Source: an uncultured Dehalococcoidia bacterium (GTDB taxonomy: Bacteria; Chloroflexota; Dehalococcoidia; Lucifugimonadales; UBA3495). Taken from it: DNA of 64,000 nt. The position numbers were made by a program, and so were the translations under genes. The notes under the pieces were generated by a model. The model saw only the letters and a program-made list of their open reading frames with translations, had not been told where the DNA came from and did not search any database. This document shows, piece by piece, positions 29,908 through 38,876 of the stretch; the stretch's first letter is position 1; each line of letters begins with the position of its first letter. Where the stretch lies: positions 507,042 to 571,041 of the forward strand of contig CATOSK010000004.1 of NCBI GenBank assembly GCA_951812535.1. The letters are read 5' to 3'.

Positions 29908-29930
29908 TGGTTACCCAAGGACTACTGCCA

Positions 29931-30536
29931 ATGAATCCAAACCGCTTCGGGATTGGTTTGTCCTTGTCGACGAGACTGTTGGTCGCCGTCCTGGTCGCCT
30001 TGGTGGTGGGACTGGCGCCCGCTTGCTCCACGGAATCCGCGCCTGAGAGCAACGCCACCGTCGACGCGATCCACGACCTGCCAGTCCGGGGGCCGTTGGA
30101 AGGCCATGAACTGGGCCAGCAATCCCCCGAGTTCACGCTGCGGTTGGCCAATGGGGAAACTCTGACCCTAACGCAGATCAAAGAGTCCGACCGTCCCACC
30201 TTCCTGTTCTTCTGGGCAACAACTTGAGGGGTCTGCACCGCCGAGTTGCGGCGGCTGAAAGACATTTACCCCCAGTATGCCGAGGACGTGGACTTTTATG
30301 CTGTGGGAGTCTTCCCCCACGACAGCGTAGACCCCTTCGTCGAATTCGCCGAGAAGAGGGGTTACCCCTGGCCGGTAGCGATCCCGGAGGGTCCCCTGCT
30401 GGAGGACCTTTTCGTCACCATACAGTCAACCAAGATAGCCATCAACCGCCACGGGACAATCATCCACCGCGCCAACATGGGCAAGGGCAGCCCGGAAGTC
30501 TGGCACGAGGTTTTTGCCGAGTTATCCGGGACTTAG
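29931..30536 (+). CDS. TlpA/thioredoxin-like selenoprotein (in-frame UGA at 30225-30227)
   Basis: A 201-residue exported thioredoxin-fold protein if UGA at codon 99 is Sec. The N-terminus has a signal sequence (LLVAVLVALVVGLAPAC), possibly a lipoprotein attachment at the Cys. The thioredoxin motif reads PTFLFFWATT-UGA-GVCTAELRRL, which is the FWATxCxxCxxE site of TlpA/AhpC-TSA proteins with the first catalytic Cys coded UGA (UxxC). The frame continues with VDFYAVGVFPHDS, PEGPLLEDLF and a final FAELSGT, a complete fold. A six-pair hairpin follows the UGA. Termination at the UGA would leave no active site. Confidence 0.88.
30225..30254 (+). promoter_or_regulatory. Putative bacterial SECIS element (TlpA-like)
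   Basis: UGA 30225-30227; stem CCGCCG (30238-30243) with CGGCGG (30249-30254) around loop AGTTG. The loop starts 16 nt past the UGA and has G in second position, nearly as in the BtuF-like gene (loop also starting 16 nt past the UGA). Confidence 0.75.
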
Positions 30537-30713
30537 TAAAAGGACCCTTCGTTGGGCCGGGACGCCGCAAACCAATACCCGGTCATAGGGCCCTCTCGGA
30601 GGCACACGTCCCCTGTTTCCTTCATTGACTCCCGTTTTTGGCGCGGGGTATGATTGGGCCTCCTCACGGCAGCCCCCAATCCCGACTGAAAACTGACTTG
30701 GGACGGTAAACTC

Positions 30714-32474
30714 ATGGCAAGCAGAAGGGAATACAAGGTCATCCGAGAACGCAACGTCATGGTGCCGATGCGGGACGGGACCCGGTTGGCCACCGACATC
30801 TTCCGGCCCGACGCCCCCGGACGCTTTCCGGTCCTGGTGAACCGCGGCCCCTACGGCAAGGAAGGTTACCTGGACCAGCCCAACCACTCCATGTGGTTCT
30901 TCCCGAAGAATGGCTATGTCTTCGTCAGCCAGGACTGCCGCGCCAGATTCGATTCCGAAGGAGACCACTACGACCCGGTCTTCCAGGAAGCACATGACGG
31001 ATGGGACACCGTGGAGTGGGCCGCCAGCCAGCCCTGGTCCACCGGAAGGGTTGGCACCACTGGACAGTCCTACCTGGGCGCCACCCAGTACACGCTGGCC
31101 GGGACCAATCCCCTGCCCCCTCACCTCAAGACCATGGCCCCGGTGTCGGCATCTTCCGACTTCCACCAGAGCTGGGTCTACCACACCGGGGGCGCCATGG
31201 AATGGGGATGGATGGTCCCCTACGCCATATTCAAGGGACGCAACACCCTGGAGCGGATTGGACGTCAGGACTTGCTGACCCAAATGGACGAATACGTGCT
31301 GCCCCCCGGCAACTTCGCCCAGCCGCTGACCGATCAATGGTACCGCCACCTTCCCCTCCGGGACTGGGTTGACCGGCTGAAGGAAACGGCTCCCTATTTC
31401 CACGAATACTTCGACGAGGAGCTGGACGGCCCCTACTGGTGGCGGGCCAACCTGCTTAGGAATCTGGGCGGGACCACGATCCCCATGTTCCATATCAGCT
31501 CCTGGTACGACATCTTCCTGGAAGGAGCGCTCAACTCATTCCAGGCTATCCGGGAACGGGGAGCGTCCGAGTTGGCACGGGGGAACCAGAAGCTGCTCGT
31601 CGGCCCGTGGGCCCACATTCGTCCCTACACCGAACCCACCTCCGGCGGATGCGGAGACATCGATTTCGGCGATAACGCACGCATCGAGTTGCACGATTAC
31701 CTGCTGCGCTGGTTCGACCATTGGCTGCAGGACATCGACTCCGGGATTACCACCGACCCGCCCGTCTACCTATTCGTGATGGGAGAGAATCGCTGGCGGG
31801 AAGAGCACGAATGGCCCCTGGCACGCACCAATTACACGCCCTTCTACCTCCACTCCCAGGGTTCCGCCAACACCCGGAGCGGAGATGGCTCCCTGTCCAC
31901 CGTTCCTCCCGGCGAGCAGCCTGCGGACCAGTTTATCTACGACCCGGAGGATCCTGTCCCCACCGCCGGCGGAAGCACCTTGATCATCGACTACGGCGTT
32001 GCGGACCAGGGTTTCGTCGAAGACCGGAACGACGTCCTTATCTACGATTCCGGCCCATTGGAGCACGACCTGGAGATAACCGGGCCGGTAAAGATGGAGT
32101 TGTACGCCTCCAGCAGCGCCGTGGACACGGACTTCACCGCCAAGTTGGTGGATGTTCGCCCCGATGGATACGCTCACAACCTGCAGGACGGAATCATCCG
32201 CGCCCGCTACCGTACTTCGGTTGCCCAGCCGTCCTTTATCGAACCCGGCCGGGTTTACCGCTACACCATCGACCTGGGATCCACCAGCCACGTCATCAAG
32301 GCAGGCCACCGGATCCGGGTCGACGTTTCCAGCAGCAACTTTCCCAGGTTCGACCGGAACCCGAACACCGGTGCCCCACTGGGGGTGGAAGCTCGCCTGG
32401 AATCAGCCCAGCAGACCATACATCACTCGGCGGTCTTCCCGTCGCGGGTGATTCTCCCCATCATACCCAGGTAG
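30714..32474 (+). CDS. CocE/NonD family hydrolase (X-Pro dipeptidyl-peptidase-like)
   Basis: A 586-residue serine hydrolase. It opens with VMVPMRDGTRLATDIFRP, the family start, then RGPYGKEGY and a nucleophile elbow GTTGQSYLGATQ with Ser119. The second domain from about residue 340 holds the jelly-roll (DVLIYDSGPLEHDLEITGPVKMELYASSSAVDTDF and HRIRVDVSSSNFPRFDRNPNTG), which is conserved in CocE and X-prolyl peptidases. These enzymes cleave esters or acyl amides, cocaine esterase being the best known, but natural substrates are mostly unknown. The alpha/beta domain acid and His are expected near FAGHIRPY-type segments (GPWAHIRPY present). Confidence 0.92.
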   Translation: MASRREYKVIRERNVMVPMRDGTRLATDIFRPDAPGRFPVLVNRGPYGKEGYLDQPNHSMWFFPKNGYVFVSQDCRARFDSEGDHYDPVFQEAHDGWDTVEWAASQPWSTGRVGTTGQSYLGATQYTLAGTNPLPPHLKTMAPVSASSDFHQSWVYHTGGAMEWGWMVPYAIFKGRNTLERIGRQDLLTQMDEYVLPPGNFAQPLTDQWYRHLPLRDWVDRLKETAPYFHEYFDEELDGPYWWRANLLRNLGGTTIPMFHISSWYDIFLEGALNSFQAIRERGASELARGNQKLLVGPWAHIRPYTEPTSGGCGDIDFGDNARIELHDYLLRWFDHWLQDIDSGITTDPPVYLFVMGENRWREEHEWPLARTNYTPFYLHSQGSANTRSGDGSLSTVPPGEQPADQFIYDPEDPVPTAGGSTLIIDYGVADQGFVEDRNDVLIYDSGPLEHDLEITGPVKMELYASSSAVDTDFTAKLVDVRPDGYAHNLQDGIIRARYRTSVAQPSFIEPGRVYRYTIDLGSTSHVIKAGHRIRVDVSSSNFPRFDRNPNTGAPLGVEARLESAQQTIHHSAVFPSRVILPIIPR

Positions 32475-32536
32475 GTCCTCGGCCCGGTTCGAGCTGCCCT
32501 GCCCCATCCCCATTCCACAATCAGGAACTAACGAAC

Positions 32537-33022
32537 ATGGCAACTTATGTCCCGTCCGGTGACAATTCGATAGACCGTCCTTTCCTCACGGCCACCCAAA
32601 GGGAACTGCTGTGCGCGGTCCTGGACCGGATCGTGCCGCCCCAGGGCAATTTCCCAGGTGCGGGGGCGTTGGGATTGAGCGTGTTCCTGGAGAACGTCGC
32701 CGGCCGGACCCCCGACCGCCGGCGTCTCCTGAACAACGGCCTGGCCCAGATCGAGCTGGCCGCTTCCCGCAGGCCCAGTGGGAGGTTTGAGCAGTTGGAT
32801 GCCGACGAGCAGGACGCCATCTTGCGGGAAGTCGCGGAACAGGACCCGGTGTTCTTCGATCTGCTGGTGCGACAGTGCTACAACGGCTACTACACCAACC
32901 CCGACGTTCAGGAAATGGTGGGGCACCACCGCCCCGACCCTTCCGAGTACGCATACCAGCCCTTGAACGAAGACTTGCTCGAGCCGCAAAGGCAGCGTCC
33001 GCCCTTCTGGACCCAGGTCTAG
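32537..33022 (+). CDS. Gluconate 2-dehydrogenase subunit 3-like protein
   Basis: A 161-residue protein resembling the small third subunit of membrane gluconate dehydrogenases and related GMC-oxidoreductase complexes. It has FLTATQRELLCAVLDRIVPP, GALGLSVFLENV, EQDAILREVAEQDPVFFDLLVRQCYNGYYTNPDVQEMVG. No Tat signal is seen, unlike many homologues, and no GMC flavoprotein or cytochrome subunit is adjacent, so it is an orphan in this window. The ATG at 32537 follows a weak AGGAAC. It is probably co-transcribed with the CocE hydrolase gene 62 bp upstream. Confidence 0.78.
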   Translation: MATYVPSGDNSIDRPFLTATQRELLCAVLDRIVPPQGNFPGAGALGLSVFLENVAGRTPDRRRLLNNGLAQIELAASRRPSGRFEQLDADEQDAILREVAEQDPVFFDLLVRQCYNGYYTNPDVQEMVGHHRPDPSEYAYQPLNEDLLEPQRQRPPFWTQV

Positions 33023-33065
33023 GCAGAACCTGCCGGAGCAATCCCGGAGCTATCTTTGCAAAAAA

Positions 33066-33092
33066 GCCCAGGGATTTCTCCCCGGGCCTTTT
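33066..33092 (+). terminator. Intrinsic terminator
   Basis: GCCCAGGGA pairs with TCCCCGGGC (one mismatch) around TTTC, followed by CTTTTCA, 43 bp after the preceding stop. It may also act on the opposing SPL gene, since AAAAA precedes the stem. Confidence 0.7.
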
Positions 33093-33121
33093 CACGAATA
33101 ACCTGAATGCTCCTCGCCGGG

Positions 33122-34030
33122 TCAGGCAAGCAAAGCCAGTTCCAATTGACCCTGCCGGCCCCGCAATTGCCGGGCCGGGGCCCTCTTGGGCAGCTCCCAG
33201 CGGGCCCGGGCGTCCTCAACCAGGGCCGACACGCTCCGGGCGTAGTCTCCGGGAGCGTATCCGTTCCCCCGGTACAACCGCTCATAGGCCGGAGTCAGGT
33301 GGGGATACGCTTCTCGCAGCATGGGCATAAACCACTCCTTGCTCCCCGGCCGCAGGAACAACAGGTTGCCGCCCAGATAGCGTGCCTTGTGGGACGCGGC
33401 AGCCTCGGCAACCGCGTTGATGCTCTCACTGGTATCGGATATTCCGGGCAGCATCGGGGCCATCATCACGCCGGCCGGTATCCCCTCTTCCACGAGGAAC
33501 TGCATGGCCTCAAGGCGGGCCAGGGGATTCGGCGTTCCCGGCTCCGTCTGTTTCCAGACCTGCGGGTCGACGCTGCCCACGCTGAAATTAACCTGCACGT
33601 CGGCCGTTTCGTACAACTGCTTCAGAACATCCACGTCCCGGCGGACCAGCACTCCCTTGGTGGTGATCGACAGGGGGTTGTGGAACTCGGCCGCCACCAT
33701 GAGAACTCTCCTGGTGAGGCAGTACTGTCCCTCGGCTGGCTCGTAGGGATCTGAAGCCGTGCCGACGGCAATGGATTCACCCCGCCACCTGGGCCGGCCT
33801 AGTTCGCGGCGAAGGACATCCGGCGCGTTGACTTTGGCGAAGACCCGCTGGTCGAAATCGGTCCCTGAGTTCATTCCCCAGAACTCATGAGTGGACCGGG
33901 CATAGCAGTACCGGCAGGCGTGCCGGCATCCCCGGTATGGGTTCAGAGTCCAGCGGAAAGGGAAGTCAGGTACGTCGATTCGGTTCAGAACGGTCTTGCA
34001 GTGGATTTCCTGGACCTCGGCCTCAGCCAT
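33122..34030 (-). CDS. SPL-family radical SAM protein (Rv2578c-like)
   Basis: A 302-residue radical SAM enzyme. The cluster motif is GCRHACRYCYARSTHEF (CxxxCxxC), preceded by FRWTLNPYRG, and followed by AVGTASDPYEPAEGQY and LSITTKGVLVRRDVDVL. This pattern belongs to the spore-photoproduct-lyase-like group that is widespread in non-sporulating bacteria and of uncertain function. The ATG at 34030 is chosen because the upstream 19 residues are not conserved. It converges on the gluconate-dehydrogenase-like gene and shares a direction with the downstream-oriented ATPase gene. Confidence 0.88.
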   Translation of the reverse strand: MAEAEVQEIHCKTVLNRIDVPDFPFRWTLNPYRGCRHACRYCYARSTHEFWGMNSGTDFDQRVFAKVNAPDVLRRELGRPRWRGESIAVGTASDPYEPAEGQYCLTRRVLMVAAEFHNPLSITTKGVLVRRDVDVLKQLYETADVQVNFSVGSVDPQVWKQTEPGTPNPLARLEAMQFLVEEGIPAGVMMAPMLPGISDTSESINAVAEAAASHKARYLGGNLLFLRPGSKEWFMPMLREAYPHLTPAYERLYRGNGYAPGDYARSVSALVEDARARWELPKRAPARQLRGRQGQLELALLA

Positions 34031-34199
34031 TCGCCCTCCCGGATAGTCAGGACAACATCGGTCGGGGAATGCCCCGCCCGCTGTCACCCCTGGAATCGAA
34101 CTTGCGTTCGCAATCTATCCCTAGGGAGTGGAGCAGTCAAGGGGCAACTGTCAGTAAATCGGGAGCAGGCGGCGAAGGCGTTCGGCGGCAGGCAGGGCA

Positions 34200-35600
34200 T
34201 CAGCGGTTGTAAAGGTATCCGGTGGTGGTGCGGTCGCAGTTAATCTTGCGGTTCAGGTGAAGCCCCTCTAGGACGAACTCCACGGCCGACGCCACCACTT
34301 CCGGTCGGGTGTCTTCAGTCAGCCTGACTACCGCGCCTTGCAGGCCATCTAGGCTCTCCAGCAAGCCCCGGTACTGAGAGGACCGGAGTTCGCTGCCTGT
34401 CTCGGCCGAGTTCCCCAAGTCGAATGACGTCACGGTATCTTCCAACTCCGCCACGTCGAAATAGGAGCCGAAGACCCTCAGCTCGGCTCGCTTGATCAGG
34501 TCTTCCATGACCCGGCCTTCCCGCCCTTCCTCGAAGGTCTCCAGCTCGATCTTTCCGCCGAAGGAAGCCGCTATGTAGGGCAGGTCGCTGATCCTGGGAC
34601 AGGCGATGGCGTCTCCGTGGCGTATGGAGCGGCGAAAGGCGTTGCTCAACAGAGTCTCGTAGTTGGAAATTGACACCCGGACGCTGACTCCCGACCGCTG
34701 GTTGATCTCGCTGCTGGTCCGTGCCTGGGCCGTTACCTCGGCCAGGATTTCCTTCATGAATTGGGGCACGACCAGATTGTCTTCATCCGGGAACGTGGAC
34801 CGTTCCTGGTCCATAATGGAAATTTCCTCGGCTATTGCCCGGGGATAGTGAGTGTGAATCTGGGCGCCGTAACGGTCCTTAAGAGGAGTTACGATCCGTC
34901 CCCGGTTGGTATAGTCCTCCGGATTCGCTGTCGCCACTACGTAGACGTCCAGGGGCAGCCGGATCCGGTAGCCCTTGATCTGAACGTCCCGCTCCTCCAT
35001 GAGGTTGAACAGTCCCACCTGGATGCGCTCGGCGAGGTCGGGCAGTTCGTTGATGCAGAAAATCCCCCGGTTAGTCCTGGGCACCAACCCGTAGTGGATG
35101 GCCAGTTCGTCCGAAAGGTAGCGCCCTTCTGCAACCTTGATCGGGTCGATTTCACCAATGAGATCAGCAATGGATATGTCCGGGGTTGCCAGTTTCTCCG
35201 AATACCGTTCATCCCGCGAAATCCACTCGATGGGGAGGTTATCCCCCAGCTCCGCCGCCCTCTCCCGGCAGGGGAGGCAGATGGGACGGTAGGGGTCGTC
35301 GTTGATCTCGCAATCTGCCGGCTTTGGAATATAGTCGTCCAGGAGATTGACCATGCTGCGGATCAACCGGGACTTGGCCTGGCCGCGCTCCCCCAGCAGG
35401 ATCACGTCCTGGCCGGCGAGAATGGCGTTTTCCAGTTGCGGAATGACCGTGTTTTCGAAGCCGACAATCCCCGGGAAGGCCACCTCCTCTACCCTTATCT
35501 TCTGCATAAGGTTCCGTCGGATCTCTTCCCTCACCGGAAGCGTTTGATAGCCGCTTTCCCGGAGTTCTCCCAAGGTGGTAATGCCTGGTATTGCAGCCAT
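34200..35600 (-). CDS. AAA+ ATPase of the magnesium-chelatase ChlI/MoxR type
   Basis: A 466-residue AAA+ protein. Walker A is LLGERGQAKSRLIRS, Walker B GIFCINELPDLAERIQ, and sensor 1 VYVVATANPEDYTNRGRI, the ChlI-like pattern. An insert with four cysteines (CEINDD...ICLPC) between Walker A and B and a long C-terminal helical region (residues ~300-466) distinguish it from plain MoxR. ChlI/MoxR ATPases work with a von Willebrand A protein that carries a MIDAS site; none is adjacent here. It may thus act with a partner encoded elsewhere, so metal chelatase activity for the nearby B12 pathway cannot be assumed. ATG at 35600. Confidence 0.85.
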   Translation of the reverse strand: MAAIPGITTLGELRESGYQTLPVREEIRRNLMQKIRVEEVAFPGIVGFENTVIPQLENAILAGQDVILLGERGQAKSRLIRSMVNLLDDYIPKPADCEINDDPYRPICLPCRERAAELGDNLPIEWISRDERYSEKLATPDISIADLIGEIDPIKVAEGRYLSDELAIHYGLVPRTNRGIFCINELPDLAERIQVGLFNLMEERDVQIKGYRIRLPLDVYVVATANPEDYTNRGRIVTPLKDRYGAQIHTHYPRAIAEEISIMDQERSTFPDEDNLVVPQFMKEILAEVTAQARTSSEINQRSGVSVRVSISNYETLLSNAFRRSIRHGDAIACPRISDLPYIAASFGGKIELETFEEGREGRVMEDLIKRAELRVFGSYFDVAELEDTVTSFDLGNSAETGSELRSSQYRGLLESLDGLQGAVVRLTEDTRPEVVASAVEFVLEGLHLNRKINCDRTTTGYLYNR

Positions 35601-36455
35601 TGTTCCAGCTCCGCAGAAATGGTTGAAGGAATACGGTCGCCATCAACGCGAGGGCACGCCGATTCGGGCAACCTAGTATAGCACGGAGCTTCCAACGCTC
35701 CGGTCGGACTCCCCACAGAGACAGCGTTCCAATGTAGGTGGTTTCGTTCCCGGCTCGCCTCTTTCGCTCCCGTCTTTCCCGCCACGGACTCCTCTGGACA
35801 GCCGCCGGCGTTGAGACACGTTACCTTGCACCAGCGGGGGAGTCGTAGAAAGGGAGTCCCGACCCCGTAGTCATGGGGATGCACCACCTGAGGTTGAACG
35901 CTCTCTACTGACAGTTGGGCCTTTCCAACCCCGTCCTTCGTCCGGTACCATGAATCCAGAAAGGGTTTTCCGTACGGCGTTCCCCGCAGAAATGCATCAA
36001 ATTGCACCAAAAAAATTCTTCTGGTCCGCCAACGATGTTGCGACACCCGGTTTACAATGGCGCCAAAACCGGACATTCGACGGCCAAAAGAGCCCTTTCG
36101 CTGGACATTTTGGCGACAATATCCCCTGTCCGCCACGCTCAACTGTCCCAGAATGTCTCAATAATGTCCCGCTTTGCCCCGGTTGTGCCCCAAACCAGGG
36201 ACAGTCGGCCACTTGATTGGCCCACTCCGGGACTCGCCACACTATGAATCCGTGCTCAATTCCTTCGGAAACTTCCCAAATGTCCCAAAACTAAATTTCT
36301 CCCGTCCCCGTTTCCAACAGCCTCCTTTGCTTCGTCCGGTGGTCGGTTGTATGAGACCGAATCGTGAACGGCATGGGGTCTTCAGGAACCCGAATGCAAT
36401 TGCCCTGCCGCGGGCGGCTTCCTTTCGGTTATAATGGCACCAACCAACAGGAGCC
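35601..36455. other. Long gene-poor region
   Basis: Some 850 bp without a supportable gene. It holds one inverted long-form repeat (35745-35882) and a 220-bp stretch (about 36070-36290) with many TGTCC/GGACA motifs. A TATAAT box lies at 36430-36435 just before the YkvA-like gene. I found no TTATCCACA-type DnaA boxes by eye. Confidence 0.55.
35745..35882 (-). repeat. Dispersed repeat, long form, diverged
   Basis: Read on the minus strand it gives GGGGTCGGGACTCCC, then CGCTGGTGCAAGGTAACG, CAACGCCGGCGGCTGTCC and GAGTCCGTGGCGGGAAAGAC, parallel to the copies at 45.1, 53.3 and 60.1 kb. Confidence 0.65.
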
Positions 36456-36824
36456 GTGAACGCCGTGCATCGACTGGCCTATCCTTTGCTGATGATGCTC
36501 CTACCCCGCTTCCTGCCCCGCCTATTGAAGTATGCACTGGCGGTATGGCGGTTGACCTTCGACCCCCGCGTAAACATCGTTCTGCGGGCCCTGGTTCCGG
36601 CCGCGCTGCTGTACGTTCTGCTTCCGACGGACCTCGTGAGGGACAAGATACCCATCATCGGCCGGTTCGACGACGTTATCGTGTTCGGAGTGGCCCTGCT
36701 GTTCCTGTTCAAGCTGGCCCCCCGGTACGTGGTCGACCAGCACCTGGGAAACCCGCCCAGGGACCATGCGGGGGATGACCCCGACAACGTGGTGGACGGC
36801 CAGTCGCGGCCCGTTGACGATTAG
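36456..36824 (+). CDS. YkvA-like (DUF1232) small membrane protein
   Basis: A roughly 122-residue protein whose core RALVPAALLYVLLPTDLVRDKIPIIGRFDDVIVFGVALLFLF matches DUF1232: a hydrophobic segment followed by the LxPxDLIPD-x-IPxxGxxDD motif, here LPTDLVRDKIPIIGRFDD, and a second hydrophobic segment. The tail NPPRDHAGDDPDNVVDG is acidic. Function is unknown. GTG at 36456 or 36465 is the likely start, next to CAGGAG. TATAAT at 36430-36435 suggests a promoter immediately upstream. Confidence 0.8.
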   Translation: MNAVHRLAYPLLMMLLPRFLPRLLKYALAVWRLTFDPRVNIVLRALVPAALLYVLLPTDLVRDKIPIIGRFDDVIVFGVALLFLFKLAPRYVVDQHLGNPPRDHAGDDPDNVVDGQSRPVDD

Positions 36825-36860
36825 ACGGGACGCGCTGCCCGTAACCGCTGGGGCAGTTAC

Positions 36861-38138
36861 TTGACAGCAGCGGGCAATACCGGGGCATCGCAGGAAGAAC
36901 ACCAGCCCGTGGGGCCGCTCGCCTCCACAACCGGGCAGGGTATTTCCCTATACATTCACGTCCCCTTCTGCCAGACCAAGTGCCCCTATTGCGACTTCAA
37001 CACCTACCAGGGGATTGAAAGCCTCTTCCACCCCTACCTCGAAGCCTTGTCAACCGAGGTTGCCCTGTGGGGGAAAACCTTGGGAAGTCCTGCGGTAAAC
37101 ACGGTTTTTTTCGGAGGCGGCACCCCTTCCTACCTTCCCGAGGGTTCCATTGTCCGGCTGATGGACCGGATCCGGGAGGCGTTCCCCGTGGACGAAGACG
37201 CTGAAATCACCATAGAAGCCAACCCCGGTGACTTGTCGGAGTCCCTTTGCCATAACCTTCTCGCGGCAGGGATAAACCGGATCAGCTTCGGCGTCCAGAG
37301 CTTGGACGACGGCCTGCTGAAGATGCTGGGCCGCCGCCATTCCGCCCAACAGGCGGCGGACGCCTTCGCCACCGCCACATTATGCGGGTTCGGCAACGCC
37401 AATCTGGATCTAATTTACGGGTTGCCCGGACAGACTATGGAACAATGGTGCAGTTCGGTGGAGGGCGTCGTCAGCCTCGGGCCTTCTCATGTTTCGCTTT
37501 ATTGCTTGACTTTGGAAAGTGGAACCCCCATGCAGGTGTGGGTGCGCGATGGGGAGTTGCCGGACCCGGACCCGGACCTGGCCGCCGACATGTATGAATT
37601 GGCGCGGGAAGTGCTGGCGGAGGCGGGGTACCACCATTACGAGATTTCGAACTGGGCGCTGCCGGGGCAGGAGTCGCGGCACAACCTGGCGTATTGGCTC
37701 AATCGCCCGTACCTGGGGGTAGGGCCGGGGGCCCATTCCAGGCTGGGAAGCCACAGGTTCTGGACGGTGAATTCTCCCCGGGCCTACATTGACGGGGCAC
37801 GTCGGTGGCAAGAATCGGGGGCGTTCCCGGGCGCAGCACAGCTTGATTCGCCCGAAGGGGAAGCATTCCTGAAACACATTCCGACGGTCGGGGGCAGCGA
37901 GCACATCGACGCTACCCTGCGTTACGCCGAGACCATGTTCCTGGGCCTGCGGCTGCTGGATGGGATGGACCTGGAAGAGGCCTCAGTTGGCGCGGGGACC
38001 GACCTGGCCCGGCGCTACGAGTCTGAGATTGGCGACCTGATCGACCTGGGGCTGCTGGAGGCCGGGGATTCCAACCTGAGGCTGACTCCCAAGGCGTATC
38101 TTATTGCCAACCAGGTGTTCACGCGCTTCCTGGAATAG
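36861..38138 (+). CDS. hemW: HemW-like radical SAM protein
   Basis: A 425-residue radical SAM protein of the HemN/HemW group. The motif is LYIHVPFCQTKCPYCDFNTYQG with CxxxCxxC, then FFGGGTPSYLPEGSI and ISFGVQSLDDGLLKMLGRRH; the GGGTPS and GVQS segments bind SAM. HemW is now understood as a haem chaperone rather than coproporphyrinogen oxidase; the tail with FLGLRLLDGMDL and a C-terminal HemN_C-like domain is kept. Start TTG 36861 is uncertain and a GTG further on is possible. Wobble bases shift from C-rich to G-rich within this gene, near 37.5 kb. Confidence 0.88.
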   Translation: MTAAGNTGASQEEHQPVGPLASTTGQGISLYIHVPFCQTKCPYCDFNTYQGIESLFHPYLEALSTEVALWGKTLGSPAVNTVFFGGGTPSYLPEGSIVRLMDRIREAFPVDEDAEITIEANPGDLSESLCHNLLAAGINRISFGVQSLDDGLLKMLGRRHSAQQAADAFATATLCGFGNANLDLIYGLPGQTMEQWCSSVEGVVSLGPSHVSLYCLTLESGTPMQVWVRDGELPDPDPDLAADMYELAREVLAEAGYHHYEISNWALPGQESRHNLAYWLNRPYLGVGPGAHSRLGSHRFWTVNSPRAYIDGARRWQESGAFPGAAQLDSPEGEAFLKHIPTVGGSEHIDATLRYAETMFLGLRLLDGMDLEEASVGAGTDLARRYESEIGDLIDLGLLEAGDSNLRLTPKAYLIANQVFTRFLE

Positions 38139-38168
38139 GAGCTGGCGACCGCTTAGTGTTCCGTCAGG

Positions 38169-38582
38169 TTAATGTTCCATCAGACCGGAGCCGTCGCGCT
38201 GCAAGATTTCTATTCGGACGTCATCGGGGCCGCGGACGAAGGCGATGCGGACGCCGGGCCGGATGGTACGGGGTTCGACGCAGATATCGGCTCCCTTGCT
38301 CTTGAGGTCCGCCACAGCCCCGTCCACGTCATCGACCCTGAAGCCGAAGTGGTCCAGGCCCAGGTGGGGGTCGCGGGGGTTGGAGTCCATGTGCTCTTCA
38401 GGGGGGACGGTGGCGATGAAGATGGCCAGACCGTTCACGTCGAGGTCCACCCGGGGGGCGCCGTCGCTCTGAATAAGGTGGAGCACCTTGGCGCCGAACA
38501 TGGTCTCAAAGAAGCTGGCCATCCCCTCGGGATCCTTGGTCCTGACGTGGATGTGGTCGTAGGTGTAGGTATAGGTGGGCAT
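38169..38582 (-). CDS. VOC-family (glyoxalase-like) protein
   Basis: A 137-residue vicinal-oxygen-chelate protein with two beta-alpha-beta-beta-beta units. The metal ligands are predicted in YDHIHVRT (first His), LGLDHFGFRV (second His) and RIEILQRD (Glu). The pairing FFETMFGAKVLH / ADLKSKGADICVEP is the usual internal repeat. This fold serves glyoxalases, dioxygenases and resistance proteins; the substrate is not indicated. GGAGAGACTCATG gives a fair ribosome binding site. Confidence 0.88.
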   Translation of the reverse strand: MPTYTYTYDHIHVRTKDPEGMASFFETMFGAKVLHLIQSDGAPRVDLDVNGLAIFIATVPPEEHMDSNPRDPHLGLDHFGFRVDDVDGAVADLKSKGADICVEPRTIRPGVRIAFVRGPDDVRIEILQRDGSGLMEH

Positions 38583-38876
38583 GAGTCTCTCCTGAATACC
38601 GTTGTTTGCTCAAGTCGGTTAACGGTATCCCCCGACTTTTGAGGTGTCAAGGAATCCACCAAGGCAAAGATGTTGGGATTCTGGAGCTCTCGTTGCCGCT
38701 TACGATGCACCGGCCAATCGAGGGATGGACAGGCAAACCTGTATCACGGCTCAATAGTTGCGAATGGGAAAAGCCCCTACCGTGCTGCGGCATCTGCATG
38801 GTGATGGTTTTCAAGTTCAATAGCACGGGACGGGGCGGTGTGCGGTTATAGGCGGGTCGGCGCTACGGCGACAGAA
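38583..38876. other. Intergenic stretch upstream of the tandem array
   Basis: Nothing recognised apart from a weak palindrome near 38605-38630. Confidence 0.4.

Noticed and set aside
35531..36142. 203-codon minus-strand frame in the gene-poor gap
   Set aside because: Starts inside the ATPase gene, has irregular composition, contains the dispersed repeat and no ribosome binding site.
35997..36247. Overlapping frames in the TGTCC-rich stretch
   Set aside because: Both strands are open over the same bases and codon composition is unlike the neighbours.
35600..36455. DnaA boxes marking an origin
   Set aside because: No TTATCCACA or one-mismatch copy seen by eye, so the origin idea rests on skew and repeat orientation only.
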